Source: a virus. Taken from it: a DNA stretch of 64,000 nucleotides. The notes below the pieces were generated by a model. The model had not been told where the DNA came from. It did no database searches and saw only the letters and a list, made by a program, of their open reading frames with translations. Shown piece by piece: positions 7,958 to 16,017 of this stretch. Each line of letters starts with the position of its first letter. Positions within the stretch are counted from its first letter, which is position 1. Where the stretch lies: positions 34,504-98,503 of the IMG/VR virus record IMGVR_UViG_3300020192_000009. The stretch is one strand, 5' to 3'. The translations under genes were made by a program, and so were the position numbers.

Positions 7958-8122
7958 GTGAAACGCCCACACCGAATCAAAAAGAGTAAATGGAATTGGG
8001 ACAGGTCACACACTGCGCTCACGTACTGGTGGAAACGAGAAGACCGTTGGGCGGACCACATGACCAACTTGGGAACGACCGCTGCTGGAAACCGATGGCG
8101 CGCTGAGGTTGCGAAAGGCTAA
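7958..8122 (+). CDS. Very small basic protein, GTG start
   Basis: A 54-residue frame from GTG at 7958 to TAA at 8122 fills the gap between two genes with three-base spacers on each side. The product is basic and rich in Trp (MKRPHRIKKSKWNWDRSHTA, then YWWKREDRW). Position and composition support it as a real gene; nothing more can be said. Confidence 0.45.
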   Translation: MKRPHRIKKSKWNWDRSHTALTYWWKREDRWADHMTNLGTTAAGNRWRAEVAKG

Positions 8123-8125
8123 ATC

Positions 8126-8608
8126 ATGACCACCGAACTCGAAGTGCAACCCGAAGTGCTCCCGCCCGTGGCCGAACAACTGCTGATCGATCTAGCGAAA
8201 ATGCGTGCTCATAGTGAAGCCATACGCAACGCATTCGCAGCCGTGAGCCATGAACGAAGAAACAAAGTTAAACACACAGAAAAGGAACAGCCAATGACCG
8301 ACCGCAAATACAAATACGAAGTGGGGCAACATGTGATCTACGTTGATCCGCTGGGAACTCCACGAGATGCCTTAGTCACAGTTTGGTGGGGCGATGTTCG
8401 AACCTGCGGCGATATCGTCGATGAATCGGGATGCAACGTAGCATTTGTCGAAGGTGACGCCGCCAAAAAAGACGCTAATGGCCGTCAGGTAAGTCACGCC
8501 GCGTCTGTAGTGCACAGGAGTAAGAAAGCCGCTCACGGGCACTATTGGTGTTGGGATTACGAGTTGGACGTAGGTCAAAAATCTATGTTGAACACAGACC
8601 ATAGGTAG
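8126..8608 (+). CDS. Hypothetical protein
   Basis: A 160-residue protein. An N-terminal helical segment (VAEQLLIDLAKMRAHSEAIR) is joined to a beta-rich part starting KYKYEVGQHVIYVDPLGTPR, which resembles small SH3-like or YopX-like barrels in phage proteins. An internal ATG at 8294 with AAAGGAACAG upstream could give a second product containing only the barrel. A perfect 12-bp hairpin follows its stop. Confidence 0.5.
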   Translation: MTTELEVQPEVLPPVAEQLLIDLAKMRAHSEAIRNAFAAVSHERRNKVKHTEKEQPMTDRKYKYEVGQHVIYVDPLGTPRDALVTVWWGDVRTCGDIVDESGCNVAFVEGDAAKKDANGRQVSHAASVVHRSKKAAHGHYWCWDYELDVGQKSMLNTDHR

Positions 8609-8626
8609 CGCGCTTGTTTTAAGCCT

Positions 8627-8665
8627 CAGACGTAGCGGAGCCTTGAACTGGGACCGCTACGTCTG
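8627..8665. terminator. Strong hairpin without T-run
   Basis: CAGACGTAGCGG at 8627-8638 pairs perfectly with CCGCTACGTCTG at 8654-8665 across a 15-base loop. It lies just after a stop codon and 75 bases before the next start, in a 132-base gap. The lack of a following T-run makes a classic intrinsic terminator uncertain; it may instead be an RNA-processing or end-protecting hairpin. Confidence 0.45.
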
Positions 8666-8740
8666 AAATGGACGTAGTGTTCGACGCGCACTGGCGCGGA
8701 TGGTGCGCGAGATTTACGCGACAACGACGGAGGACGGACA

Positions 8741-9130
8741 GTGAACATTGAAGACACACAAGAATGGACCGCGTACGAAAGGACCAAACTTGAAAGTATA
8801 AAGTCTGCGGCGTACCTTGCCCGCTGGACGCACGAAGGGCATCTGCAACTCGGTGAATCGCCGGGGGCCTTAATGCTGGACCACGCGCGCGCCTCGGCTG
8901 CGACTGAACGTTGCCTCGAAAGTGTGAGGCGCAAGCGCTTGGAGTTAGCACCACAGGCACCCGATGCCGATGCCCTCGTGATTGAAGCACATACGCAGGC
9001 GCTAATTCGATACACGAAAACCAACGACGCGACCTTGGCGGCGATACAGACAATGCTCGCGCGGTTGGCTGCGCTTGAGGAGGCAAACCCACATGCAGGG
9101 TTCAACATCGTGCTCGGGGTGAAGCCATGA
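8741..9130 (+). CDS. Helical hypothetical protein
   Basis: A 129-residue protein with GTG start behind CGGAGGACGG. It is predicted to be largely helical with a coiled-coil-like C-terminal half (TNDATLAAIQTMLARLAALE). It resembles the protein at 18011 in layout (a WTAYERTKLESIKSAAYLA opening, a central LAPQAPDADA segment, a helical tail), so the two may be distant paralogues. It ends in the GGTGAAGCCATGA cassette that starts the next gene. Confidence 0.55.
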   Translation: MNIEDTQEWTAYERTKLESIKSAAYLARWTHEGHLQLGESPGALMLDHARASAATERCLESVRRKRLELAPQAPDADALVIEAHTQALIRYTKTNDATLAAIQTMLARLAALEEANPHAGFNIVLGVKP

Positions 9131-9336
9131 GCACCATCAGAGTACTCGAAGGCGCTTGGGCAATCGAGAAGGGGGGTACGCCGGATATCCTGTTGACATG
9201 CAACGGCGCGGTCATGTGCGCCATAGACAGCCGTGGAATGCTGACGCACCACGGGCGATCATCCATGGTTCCCATTGATCACGTCGAGGCGCTTATAGCT
9301 GCGTGGCGCGAACACCAAGTGTTGGCCAAACTGTGA
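9127..9336 (+). CDS. Small hypothetical protein
   Basis: A 69-residue protein starting within the GGGGTGAAGCCATGA junction. It has two beta-like stretches and a C-terminal helix (VEALIAAWREHQVLAKL). Its stop overlaps the methyltransferase start as GTGA. Function unknown. Confidence 0.5.
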   Translation: MSTIRVLEGAWAIEKGGTPDILLTCNGAVMCAIDSRGMLTHHGRSSMVPIDHVEALIAAWREHQVLAKL

Positions 9337-10100
9337 GCACTAACGCGGCGCTAGGAATCGACGGCATGTTTCGGGCTTTGCTAGGGGACACCTTTGCACG
9401 CATGGCTGAAATACCAGACGGCTCAATCGACATGGTGTTAGCCGATCTGCCCTACGGCACATCAAAATGTAAGTGGGATTCAGTTATCCCATTCGAGCCG
9501 TTATGGGCTGCGTACAAACGGGTCTGCAAACCCAATGCAGCGATTGTACTCACGGCTGCTCAACCATTTACAAGCGCTTTGGTGATGAGCAACACCCGAA
9601 TGTTTAAGTATTCATGGATATGGAAAAAAACGAAGGCACGCGGGCATCTGAACGCTTGGAAAATGCCCATGCGCGATCACGAAGACGTTCTTGTGTTTTA
9701 CAGCAAGCAGACTACGTATAACCCGCAAATCACTGATAAGCCTAAAGAGCGCATTCGCCCTCAGACAGCAAGATCCGCGGGATCAGACTGTTACGGAAAA
9801 TTCGGCCTAAGTGCATATAGATGCCCTGCAGATAAGAGCATGCCTAAATCTGTCTTAACATTCACAAATGCCCAGAACACCGTGCACCCCACGCAGAAGC
9901 CCGTGGCGCTCATGGAGTACTTGATCCGGACATACACGAATCCAGGCGATCTAGTGCTCGACAATGTTATGGGCAGCGGCACAACGGGAGTCGCTGCAAT
10001 TCGGGCAAGCCGCCGCTTCGTAGGTATTGAGCGCGACAAAAAGTATTTTGAGATTGCTTGTAAGCGATTGCGAAATGAAAAGGTTGAGGTGACACCATGA
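9333..10100 (+). CDS. Site-specific DNA methyltransferase (N6-A or N4-C class)
   Basis: This 255-residue protein is a beta-class amino-methyltransferase. The catalytic motif IV is LADLPYGTSKC near residues 38-48 (a DPPY variant), and the S-adenosylmethionine-binding motif is DNVMGSGTTG near 208-217, preceded by HPTQKPVALMEYLIR. The order catalytic then SAM motif fits phage orphan methylases. No restriction partner is nearby, so host-restriction evasion or regulation is likely. GTG at 9333 was chosen because it overlaps the previous stop; ATG at 9366 is an alternative. Confidence 0.85.
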   Translation: MSTNAALGIDGMFRALLGDTFARMAEIPDGSIDMVLADLPYGTSKCKWDSVIPFEPLWAAYKRVCKPNAAIVLTAAQPFTSALVMSNTRMFKYSWIWKKTKARGHLNAWKMPMRDHEDVLVFYSKQTTYNPQITDKPKERIRPQTARSAGSDCYGKFGLSAYRCPADKSMPKSVLTFTNAQNTVHPTQKPVALMEYLIRTYTNPGDLVLDNVMGSGTTGVAAIRASRRFVGIERDKKYFEIACKRLRNEKVEVTP

Positions 10101-10522
10101 AACGCTATAGCATCCAAAAGAAAACATCATCGGATGGGTTGTACACAACCGCCGCAATGGTCGAAGACCCTGAAGGCAAATACTGCGAATTTGAGAGCTT
10201 TGACATCGGGGATTACGCCACTGATTGCATTGATGCTCTTAAAGTGGCCATTGCCAAAGCCTTTACCACCATTGCCGAGCTTGACGAAATCATCGACAAG
10301 CTACACGCGCCTAGCGCCGCGTACCCTGCAGCCGAATACCACGAGGATTATGGATGCGTGTTGTGGTGGCGCTTTCCTCTCGAAGAACCGCCATGGGTTG
10401 GCAGCCCGTTGGACGATGATTTTACGCCCGACTACTACACGCATTGGTCAAGATTGCGGCTACCCGCGCCCCCGCCGGAATGCGCGCAAGCTGACAGCGA
10501 GAAAGTTGAGGTGAAACCGTGA
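10097..10522 (+). CDS. Hypothetical protein
   Basis: A 141-residue acidic protein beginning in GAGGTGACACCATGA. The segment YHEDYGCVLWWRFPLEEPPW is reminiscent of uncharacterised phage proteins with an LWW-x-F-P-x-x-EPPW core. It ends KVEVKP, residues imposed by the ribosome-binding cassette of the next gene. Confidence 0.55.
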   Translation: MKRYSIQKKTSSDGLYTTAAMVEDPEGKYCEFESFDIGDYATDCIDALKVAIAKAFTTIAELDEIIDKLHAPSAAYPAAEYHEDYGCVLWWRFPLEEPPWVGSPLDDDFTPDYYTHWSRLRLPAPPPECAQADSEKVEVKP

Positions 10523-10710
10523 AACGCAAGATCATCCAAATTACATCGTGTGGCGTACCTAGCGTGCCAGGCTCCTTTAGCGAAATGCTATTCACCCTGT
10601 ATGCACTTTGTGACGATGGCACTGTGTTTCGCCTTTGGGACAACCGTCCAGATAATTGGAAACGTGTGGTGCCCATTCCACAAGACGACACGACGGAGGT
10701 GAAGCCATGA
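10519..10710 (+). CDS. Small hypothetical protein
   Basis: A 63-residue protein with GTG start in GAGGTGAAACCGTGA. The sequence FTLYALCDDGTVFRLWDNRP is typical of small phage proteins with a short beta-meander. It too ends TEVKP because its 3' end contains the next ribosome-binding site. Confidence 0.55.
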   Translation: MKRKIIQITSCGVPSVPGSFSEMLFTLYALCDDGTVFRLWDNRPDNWKRVVPIPQDDTTEVKP

Positions 10711-11615
10711 CCGCTGCCGAAATAGCGGACATCCTCCACCTGCATGCACTGTGGCGGCATGGGAAGGGCGAGGGATCCCGCGCAGACCTTCACGGCGTAG
10801 ATCTTCGCGGCGTAGATCTTCGCAACGCGGATCTACGCAACGCAGATTTTCGTAGCGCAGATCTACGCAACGCAGACATCAGCCGCGCAAACTTCAGCGG
10901 TGCAAATATCCGCTATGCAGACCTTCGCAATGCAAACCTCAGCTGCATCGATCTCTGCAATGCAAACCTTAGCGGCGCAAACCTCAGCGACGCCGACCTT
11001 AGCGGCGCGTATCTTATCGACGCCGACCTTAGCGCCGCAAGCCTCCGCAACACAGATCTTCGCGGCGCAAACCTCAGCAGCGCGAATTTCAGCGACGCCG
11101 ACCTTAGCGGCGCGTGTCTTATCGACGCCGATCTTAGCGGGGCAAAAACAATGATGGAATCGAAAAGCATCAATGAAATCATTGAGAGCGGTGCCATGTC
11201 GAACGAAATAAACGAATTTGTTGCCCCTCGCTCGAATCGATGGGCGGACTTCGCTTGGCCGCAATGGGTCCCACAAAACGAGCGCAAGCTAATCGCGGAG
11301 CATTACCCAACGGGCGGACCGCGCCAATGGATTGCGTTGGGCAAGCTGGAAGCTCACAGGGTGAAGCCGGAATTGCCGAGTGGTTCGACTGCGACCGCGT
11401 GGGTGTATGACGCGAGTGTCCCTGTACGGGGGCGGCTACTACACCAATGGAACAGCGTTCATGCGGTGATCGTAAATGGCAAAAGCGCCGGGATATTCAG
11501 TCACCTTGCGACAAGCAAGGGCATCGCAGCGCGTAGGCTCGAACTGCAAGACGCGCGCGCGGAAATCGATCTTGAGTTGGCGGCGTTGGACGCGGTGACG
11601 TTATGCTCAATTTAA
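10707..11615 (+). CDS. Pentapeptide-repeat protein fused to C-terminal domain
   Basis: This 302-residue protein starts at ATG 10707 inside GAGGTGAAGCCATGA. Residues about 27-150 are tandem A(D/N)Lxx pentapeptides (ADLRNADFRSADLRNAD), which build a right-handed quadrilateral beta helix; some family members mimic DNA and inhibit gyrase. The C-terminal 140 residues are unrelated and helical. An internal ATG at 11196 behind GAGAGCGGTGCC could produce that domain alone (MSNEINEFVAPRSNRW), so this may be a recent fusion of two genes. It overlaps the next gene by 13 bases. Confidence 0.75.
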   Translation: MTAAEIADILHLHALWRHGKGEGSRADLHGVDLRGVDLRNADLRNADFRSADLRNADISRANFSGANIRYADLRNANLSCIDLCNANLSGANLSDADLSGAYLIDADLSAASLRNTDLRGANLSSANFSDADLSGACLIDADLSGAKTMMESKSINEIIESGAMSNEINEFVAPRSNRWADFAWPQWVPQNERKLIAEHYPTGGPRQWIALGKLEAHRVKPELPSGSTATAWVYDASVPVRGRLLHQWNSVHAVIVNGKSAGIFSHLATSKGIAARRLELQDARAEIDLELAALDAVTLCSI

Positions 11616-12379
11616 TAATCAACTACGGAGGCGGTGTTAACAGTCTCGCTATCCTGTGCGGTCTGTACGAACGAGGTATCAAGCCCGCGATCATCGTGTT
11701 CGCCGACACGGGCGGAGAAAAGCCAGAGACTTACGAGAGCATTTCACGTGTTGATGAATGGCTGGCATCTATAGACTGGCCACCCGTTACCCGTGTGACA
11801 AACGCGGGCCGCACCATCAAACGGCGCGATGGCACAACCGTTGTGTATTCGTCGCTCGAAGACGAATGCTTAAAGACTGAGACGCTACCCTCGCGCGCGT
11901 ATGGTTTTGGCCGGTGCGCGGATCACTGGAAGCGTCGCCCCATTGAACGATACTTGCGCAAAGCAGTCACAGGCGAATACACGCAAGCCATTGGCTACGA
12001 TGCGGGGGAAACTGCGCGCGTGAAACACGCGTCAAATCCACGTTCAACACTGTGGTTCCCGCTGATTGATTGGGGTTGGGATCGGGCCGCGTGCTCCGCA
12101 GCCATTGAGCGCCAGGGGTTAAGTATACCTGCTAAATCGGCGTGCTTTTTTTGCCCGTCGTCGAAGAAATCGGAAATACTGGCGTTACCTCTGGACTTGC
12201 GAAAACGTTCGCTAGCAATCGAAGACACGGCCCGCCCCGGTTTCGGCCCTACACTGCACGGCCTGGGACGCCGATTCTCTTGGTCCACGTTTTTGCAGGC
12301 AGACAAGCAGCAACAAGATGCTGCACCTGAATCAATTGTAGAAAGTTGTCTAATGTGCACTGACAGCGAGGATACTTAG
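11603..12379 (+). CDS. PAPS-reductase-like PP-loop family protein
   Basis: This 258-residue protein is in the adenine nucleotide alpha-hydrolase superfamily. The PP-loop appears as YGGGVNSLAILCGL (residues 8-21), followed by IIVFADTGGEKPETY and a C-terminal CFFC motif, with CLMC near the end. Such phage proteins are usually labelled phosphoadenosine phosphosulfate reductase, but the substrate is not established; ATP-pyrophosphatase chemistry on a sulfur or nucleotide substrate is likely. Cysteine pairs suggest metal or Fe-S binding. Confidence 0.75.
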   Translation: MLNLIINYGGGVNSLAILCGLYERGIKPAIIVFADTGGEKPETYESISRVDEWLASIDWPPVTRVTNAGRTIKRRDGTTVVYSSLEDECLKTETLPSRAYGFGRCADHWKRRPIERYLRKAVTGEYTQAIGYDAGETARVKHASNPRSTLWFPLIDWGWDRAACSAAIERQGLSIPAKSACFFCPSSKKSEILALPLDLRKRSLAIEDTARPGFGPTLHGLGRRFSWSTFLQADKQQQDAAPESIVESCLMCTDSEDT

Positions 12380-12381
12380 TT

Positions 12382-12597
12382 ATGATCGACCGAACCAGCA
12401 ATCGTTCGCGGGACTGGGACATGCAAAAGCGCCAGTGTCGCGACAGGTGGCCAGGGGATCGCGTGTTCACTAGACGCGGTGTTGGCGGCTACGACCCATC
12501 CGTTGGTGGGTATGTAGTTCCACACTTTTTTTCAAGGGTGCCACGCGGCGGCGCAAACTTGAAGGCTTACAAAAACCGAAAGAACATAGGAACCTAA
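12382..12597 (+). CDS. Small basic hypothetical protein
   Basis: A 71-residue Arg/Gly-rich protein (VFTRRGVGGYDPSVGGYVVP) starting two bases after the previous stop. No recognised domain; spacing in the operon is the main support. Confidence 0.45.
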   Translation: MIDRTSNRSRDWDMQKRQCRDRWPGDRVFTRRGVGGYDPSVGGYVVPHFFSRVPRGGANLKAYKNRKNIGT

Positions 12598-12602
12598 GAG
12601 CC

Positions 12603-12929
12603 ATGGACACTGCAACCACTAAAAAAGTTGAATACGAAACGCAGCTATTTATAGAAAGCTTCATGGTGCAAATCCGCCGCCGTATGGAAGAGGCAGGTTT
12701 CAGCACCGTACAAGTTGCTCGACGCATCGGCTGGACACCTGATTTATTGCTTAGCGTTTTAGAAGGCGATGAGCGCAATCTGACATTGCGTGACTTGGCG
12801 GATCTCGCTTATGCTGTCAACGCGCGTTGTAACGTCAATTTGTTGCGTGCTGCGATGGCACCGCAAACGGCTTTAGTGGCAGAAACAGGCAATGCTGCGA
12901 GCGGCGTCCCACAACGCAAACGTAAGTAG
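12603..12929 (+). CDS. XRE-type helix-turn-helix protein
   Basis: A 108-residue protein. Residues about 25-75 (IRRRMEEAGFSTVQVARRIG, then LLLSVLEGDERNLTLRDLADLAYAV) match the Cro/cI helix-turn-helix layout common in phage regulators and antitoxins. The start ATG 12603 follows AACCTAAGAGCC. It could regulate this accessory region; no operator is evident nearby. Confidence 0.65.
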   Translation: MDTATTKKVEYETQLFIESFMVQIRRRMEEAGFSTVQVARRIGWTPDLLLSVLEGDERNLTLRDLADLAYAVNARCNVNLLRAAMAPQTALVAETGNAASGVPQRKRK

Positions 12930-12966
12930 ATATTTCTGTCACTGCCACGAACTGCCACAAACTGTT

Positions 12967-13191
12967 ATGAACCACCAACAAGCAGACCTTGATACGCTCT
13001 TGAATGATCCCGTGTTCGCAGCGCGCTTTGCGCAGCTTGAACGCGATTTGTGCGGGCCCCGCAAACCCAGCGCAGCGAACAAGCCCAACAATAAAACATG
13101 CGCCAAATGCTTACGCGTAAATCGTATTCCACACATTGCCCCTGTAGGCGCGCAGCCTCGTTGTGGTGCATGCAAAGCTCCCTTGCTGTAA
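12967..13191 (+). CDS. Stand-alone thioredoxin-2-type zinc finger protein
   Basis: A 74-residue protein. The C-terminal 30 residues (CAKCLRVNRIPHIAP, then PRCGACKAPLL) match the N-terminal zinc finger of bacterial thioredoxin 2 (CxxC-x-x-NR(V/I)P ... P-x-CGxCK-x-PL). The thioredoxin fold that normally follows is absent. ATG at 12967 follows a short gap after the helix-turn-helix gene. Confidence 0.6.
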   Translation: MNHQQADLDTLLNDPVFAARFAQLERDLCGPRKPSAANKPNNKTCAKCLRVNRIPHIAPVGAQPRCGACKAPLL

Positions 13192-13200
13192 GGCTTGTCA

Positions 13201-13674
13201 ATGTTCCAATACCAAGTACCCAGCGGCACCACAAACCGCAATTACATGACAGCCGCACGCGCATACGTGAAAGCGCGTGGCATACAAGTACTGCTGCTAT
13301 TGTCTACCGGCGTGCTGCTTTATGGCATCACAGCCCTGTGGCCCGCCACAAGTTTCTTGTGCCTTGTGATCATGGTTTATCTATTGTACGGCGAAGGGCC
13401 ACCACGTTGTGTGCTGTGGGTACAGCGTTTCTGGCCTGTGCGTCCAGTAGACACACGCTTGCGCATCGTTCACCAAAACAGCACATGCACTATAAGCAGC
13501 TTTCGCGAAGGCACAGCCTCAAATTGCCTCGTAGTCGCGCTACGATCTGAAAGACAAACCAACATGGGAGACTCTATTGTAGTGTTTCACCGCGATAGCG
13601 AATCCCTTGCCGATCTTAAAGAGTTTGAAAATGTTTTGCGCAGCTGGCGCACAACTGGAACTTTGAAACCCTAG
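13201..13674 (+). CDS. Inner-membrane hypothetical protein
   Basis: A 157-residue protein with two adjacent hydrophobic segments at about residues 28-62 (IQVLLLLSTGVLLYGITALW, then SFLCLVIMVYLLYG) and a soluble C-terminal domain. ATG 13201 is preferred to the TTG two codons upstream. Probably membrane-anchored; role unknown. Confidence 0.55.
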   Translation: MFQYQVPSGTTNRNYMTAARAYVKARGIQVLLLLSTGVLLYGITALWPATSFLCLVIMVYLLYGEGPPRCVLWVQRFWPVRPVDTRLRIVHQNSTCTISSFREGTASNCLVVALRSERQTNMGDSIVVFHRDSESLADLKEFENVLRSWRTTGTLKP

Positions 13675-13709
13675 AACACTTCACTTCACTTCACTCAAGG
13701 AGCACTACG

Positions 13710-13892
13710 TTGACCGTTACAATCACTATCGAAGCGCGTGCTGCAAAACTCTACGCAGCCTTGAAAACTCGCATGAAACGCCTGAGCCTTGGTGACCAAA
13801 TGAAATTGGCAACCGTTGAAAGTTTCGACAAACTGCCAACGACACTCAAGACTGCATTAACTGAAGCGCTTGCGGAATCGGATACTGTCTAA
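13710..13892 (+). CDS. Small hypothetical protein, TTG start
   Basis: A 60-residue protein starting at TTG 13710, 8 bases after a strong AAGGAG. The leader has a short CACTT tandem repeat at 13679-13694. The rare start codon plus strong SD suggests tuned translation. It shares a TAATG junction with the next gene. No family recognised. Confidence 0.5.
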   Translation: MTVTITIEARAAKLYAALKTRMKRLSLGDQMKLATVESFDKLPTTLKTALTEALAESDTV

Positions 13893-14539
13893 TGCCCCTA
13901 GAGATAGACTCAACAGCAGCGTTATTACAAGCTTTGCGGGTGGGGCGCATATCTGTTGCCAAAGACGACTTGCAGTGCGCAATCAACACACACAGCACTA
14001 CAAACTATGCCGGTGACAAGGTTGCGATTCTGGAAATCGCAATGAACGATAACCAACAGGGCTCAAGCAGTCTGCGCACCGATCTACGAAACGGCGTATT
14101 GCTATTTGAAAGTTTGAACATGCTGTTTGGGGGCAAAATCCCTGTTGACAACAGCCGCAGCGCCGCCGTGCTCCCTAGCTATCCAATGCCAATATTGCTT
14201 CGCCAAGCAGAAGCACGTGCGCAGCAAGACGTGGCATTGCAGGCGCAACAGATGGCGTGGACGGTAACGCCTGATTGCCTAAAATTGATTTGCGACGAGC
14301 ACCACTGCGCGAGTGTTATACCTTTTGAAGCTGAATTGTTCGCATGGTTTGTGTACGCCTATGCGTATGTTGAAAACCCAAAACTACTCCACCAAAAAGG
14401 CATTTGCCTTACACAAACACAAGCCATTCTAGAAGCCTCTAAATACGCTGTTGAGTATCGGCTTGAAATTCTCGAAACCACACGTATTGCGCTTGAAAAA
14501 CTCGCAGCAGCCACAACACTCGTAAAACCAAAAAGGTAA
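13892..14539 (+). CDS. Hypothetical protein
   Basis: A 215-residue protein in a TAATG overlap with its upstream neighbour. It is mostly helical in the C-terminal half with several aromatic clusters (FEAELFAWFVYAYAYVENP). No motif that I can assign. Confidence 0.55.
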   Translation: MPLEIDSTAALLQALRVGRISVAKDDLQCAINTHSTTNYAGDKVAILEIAMNDNQQGSSSLRTDLRNGVLLFESLNMLFGGKIPVDNSRSAAVLPSYPMPILLRQAEARAQQDVALQAQQMAWTVTPDCLKLICDEHHCASVIPFEAELFAWFVYAYAYVENPKLLHQKGICLTQTQAILEASKYAVEYRLEILETTRIALEKLAAATTLVKPKR

Positions 14540-14543
14540 ATTT

Positions 14544-14849
14544 ATGCCAACGTTCCACTTCACATTCAGAGGCATGACCCTCGCGCGATACATAGTCGCC
14601 GACCTGGAACAATACGTAAGCACCGGAAAGCCGCAAGGCGCATTCATACATGCAGTGCTTTGCAACGATCTGAAAGCCGCGTGCGACCGCGCCGACGACA
14701 ACAACATGCAAATCCTGCCCGCGTATGTTGCGTATTTATATAACAAGTGCCCTCTCGCGTGTTGGGGATCACCTGCAGCGGTAGACGCTTGGATGGCCGC
14801 TGGTGGGCTGACGGGCTTGCAAGCGGCAGCGCCGACAGAGCCCGCATGA
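14544..14849 (+). CDS. Conserved phage hypothetical with NKCPLACWGSP motif
   Basis: A 101-residue protein. The block KPQGAFIHAVLCNDLKAACD followed by LPAYVAYLYNKCPLACWGSP matches a widespread uncharacterised phage protein (PQG-F-x-x-AVL-NDL ... CP-x-x-CWGS). Function unknown. It ends in an ATGA overlap with a small membrane protein. Confidence 0.6.
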   Translation: MPTFHFTFRGMTLARYIVADLEQYVSTGKPQGAFIHAVLCNDLKAACDRADDNNMQILPAYVAYLYNKCPLACWGSPAAVDAWMAAGGLTGLQAAAPTEPA

Positions 14850-15007
14850 AAATCGTTGCGATAGCCCCGACAGAAACAACCCCCTTTTGGGTGCCGCTAC
14901 TCACGGTTGGCCTTGTGGTTGCGATTGCGTTCTTGCTTTTTGCAGGCCTTGACTACATCCGCAAGCAACGTGATGCGCGCGGCCCGGACGACAGCGACGA
15001 ATTGTAA
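14846..15007 (+). CDS. Small single-span membrane protein
   Basis: A 53-residue protein with one transmembrane helix at about residues 14-36 (FWVPLLTVGLVVAIAFLLFA) and a charged C-terminus. It is the last rightward gene before the leftward peptidase gene; convergent ends are only five bases apart. It could be a holin-like or virion membrane peptide, but this is only inference. Confidence 0.5.
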   Translation: MKIVAIAPTETTPFWVPLLTVGLVVAIAFLLFAGLDYIRKQRDARGPDDSDEL

Positions 15008-15012
15008 CCGGG

Positions 15013-15504
15013 CTACGCACCCTGCCAAGTGATCAACGTATCAGTTTCACGTGTATCAAGATGCGCCCAACGCGGGTACGTCCCGAAACCACCAAGCATC
15101 GGCAATTTGCCTTGCGCATACAATTGCCCGATCACTGCAATAAACTGCCGCATTGTCGCATAATCGGCAAGTGTCCAGCGACTGACCTTAGCTGGCAAGC
15201 TTGCCGGGCAGATATCAAGCGCCCGCCCTTCCATGTGCTGTGACTTCCGCGCAACGCCGCTTTCACGTTCGGCTTGTGCCGGTGTGCGCCCCGCTGCAAT
15301 CAAGCGTCGGACCGAATCGGCGCGTCGCTGCGCGTTGTATGCGGGATCGCGGTAAGCGGAAACCACACGTATTGCTGCGCCATGCGCCTCGCGTACGATG
15401 TTGAAACCGTTGCGCAACGGGGGCAAGCGAGTCTCCCGCCATTCAAGGGGATACACCACACCGCTTTGACACGCGAGTTCAACGTCAGCGAGATAGTTTT
15501 GCAC
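15013..15504 (-). CDS. M15-family zinc peptidase, probable endolysin
   Basis: This 163-residue protein has the M15A (D-Ala-D-Ala carboxypeptidase-like) core: SAYRDPAYN near 49-57, the metal motif SQHMEGRALDIC with His90 and Asp97, and WAHLD with His148. These residues coordinate zinc for cleavage of peptidoglycan cross-links. The protein has no signal peptide, so release would need a holin or virion delivery. Neighbouring genes encode small membrane proteins (15511, 16018), consistent with a lysis or entry module. Confidence 0.8.
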   Translation of the reverse strand: MQNYLADVELACQSGVVYPLEWRETRLPPLRNGFNIVREAHGAAIRVVSAYRDPAYNAQRRADSVRRLIAAGRTPAQAERESGVARKSQHMEGRALDICPASLPAKVSRWTLADYATMRQFIAVIGQLYAQGKLPMLGGFGTYPRWAHLDTRETDTLITWQGA

Positions 15505-15510
15505 TTTGTC

Positions 15511-15960
15511 TTATGTCCGAATCAGGGCGCGACCCGCAAGCGGTACGGCAAGCAGTACACCTAAGCTGACCACGCCTGGCAAGGTTTTGTTGGTAGGCCA
15601 CAATTGCCGTGTCGCCACGCCTACGGCGCCTGCAATGGCGGTTTTGACAACAGTGTATCCAAAAAGCGCTGCAAGACTGGGTGCCGCGCAATCTGGGGTC
15701 CGCGTGCCTGCGCGCTGTGCAAGCAACGAAGGGTAGATGCCGCCAATGGCACCCACACCCGCGCCTACGATTGCGCCCACTGTGGCTCTGCTAGGCGCAA
15801 ACGCTTTGCTGGCCACAAAGCCCACACCGGCACCCCCGGCAACAAACGCAAGCTGCGCAAGGCCGCCCATCAAATCGCCTGCAAGCACACCACCATAAGT
15901 TGGTCGCGTGCAAGAAGGTAAAGATCCGTCCCCAAGTCTGCGGCGTTTGGCCATTCCCAA
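15511..15960 (-). CDS. Glycine-zipper membrane protein
   Basis: A 149-residue protein with hydrophobic, Gly/Ala-rich segments (AQLAFVAGGAGVGFVA, ATVGAIVGAGVGAIGGI, TAIAGAVGVA, VSLGVLLAVPLAG) suggesting three or four tightly packed helices. Its stop is seven bases upstream of the peptidase start, so it is probably the promoter-proximal partner in one transcript. A holin-like or virion-membrane role is possible. Confidence 0.55.
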   Translation of the reverse strand: MGMAKRRRLGDGSLPSCTRPTYGGVLAGDLMGGLAQLAFVAGGAGVGFVASKAFAPSRATVGAIVGAGVGAIGGIYPSLLAQRAGTRTPDCAAPSLAALFGYTVVKTAIAGAVGVATRQLWPTNKTLPGVVSLGVLLAVPLAGRALIRT

Positions 15961-16017
15961 AGCTTGCGCGTATGCTGCGTTTTCGTCAAATTCAGCGTTT
16001 CGGTCTACACTCGAAGT

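Noticed and set aside
8626-9252. Leftward frame of 208 codons
   Set aside because: It runs opposite three coupled rightward genes with good ribosome-binding junctions; its Ser/Arg/Ala composition is that of a shadow.
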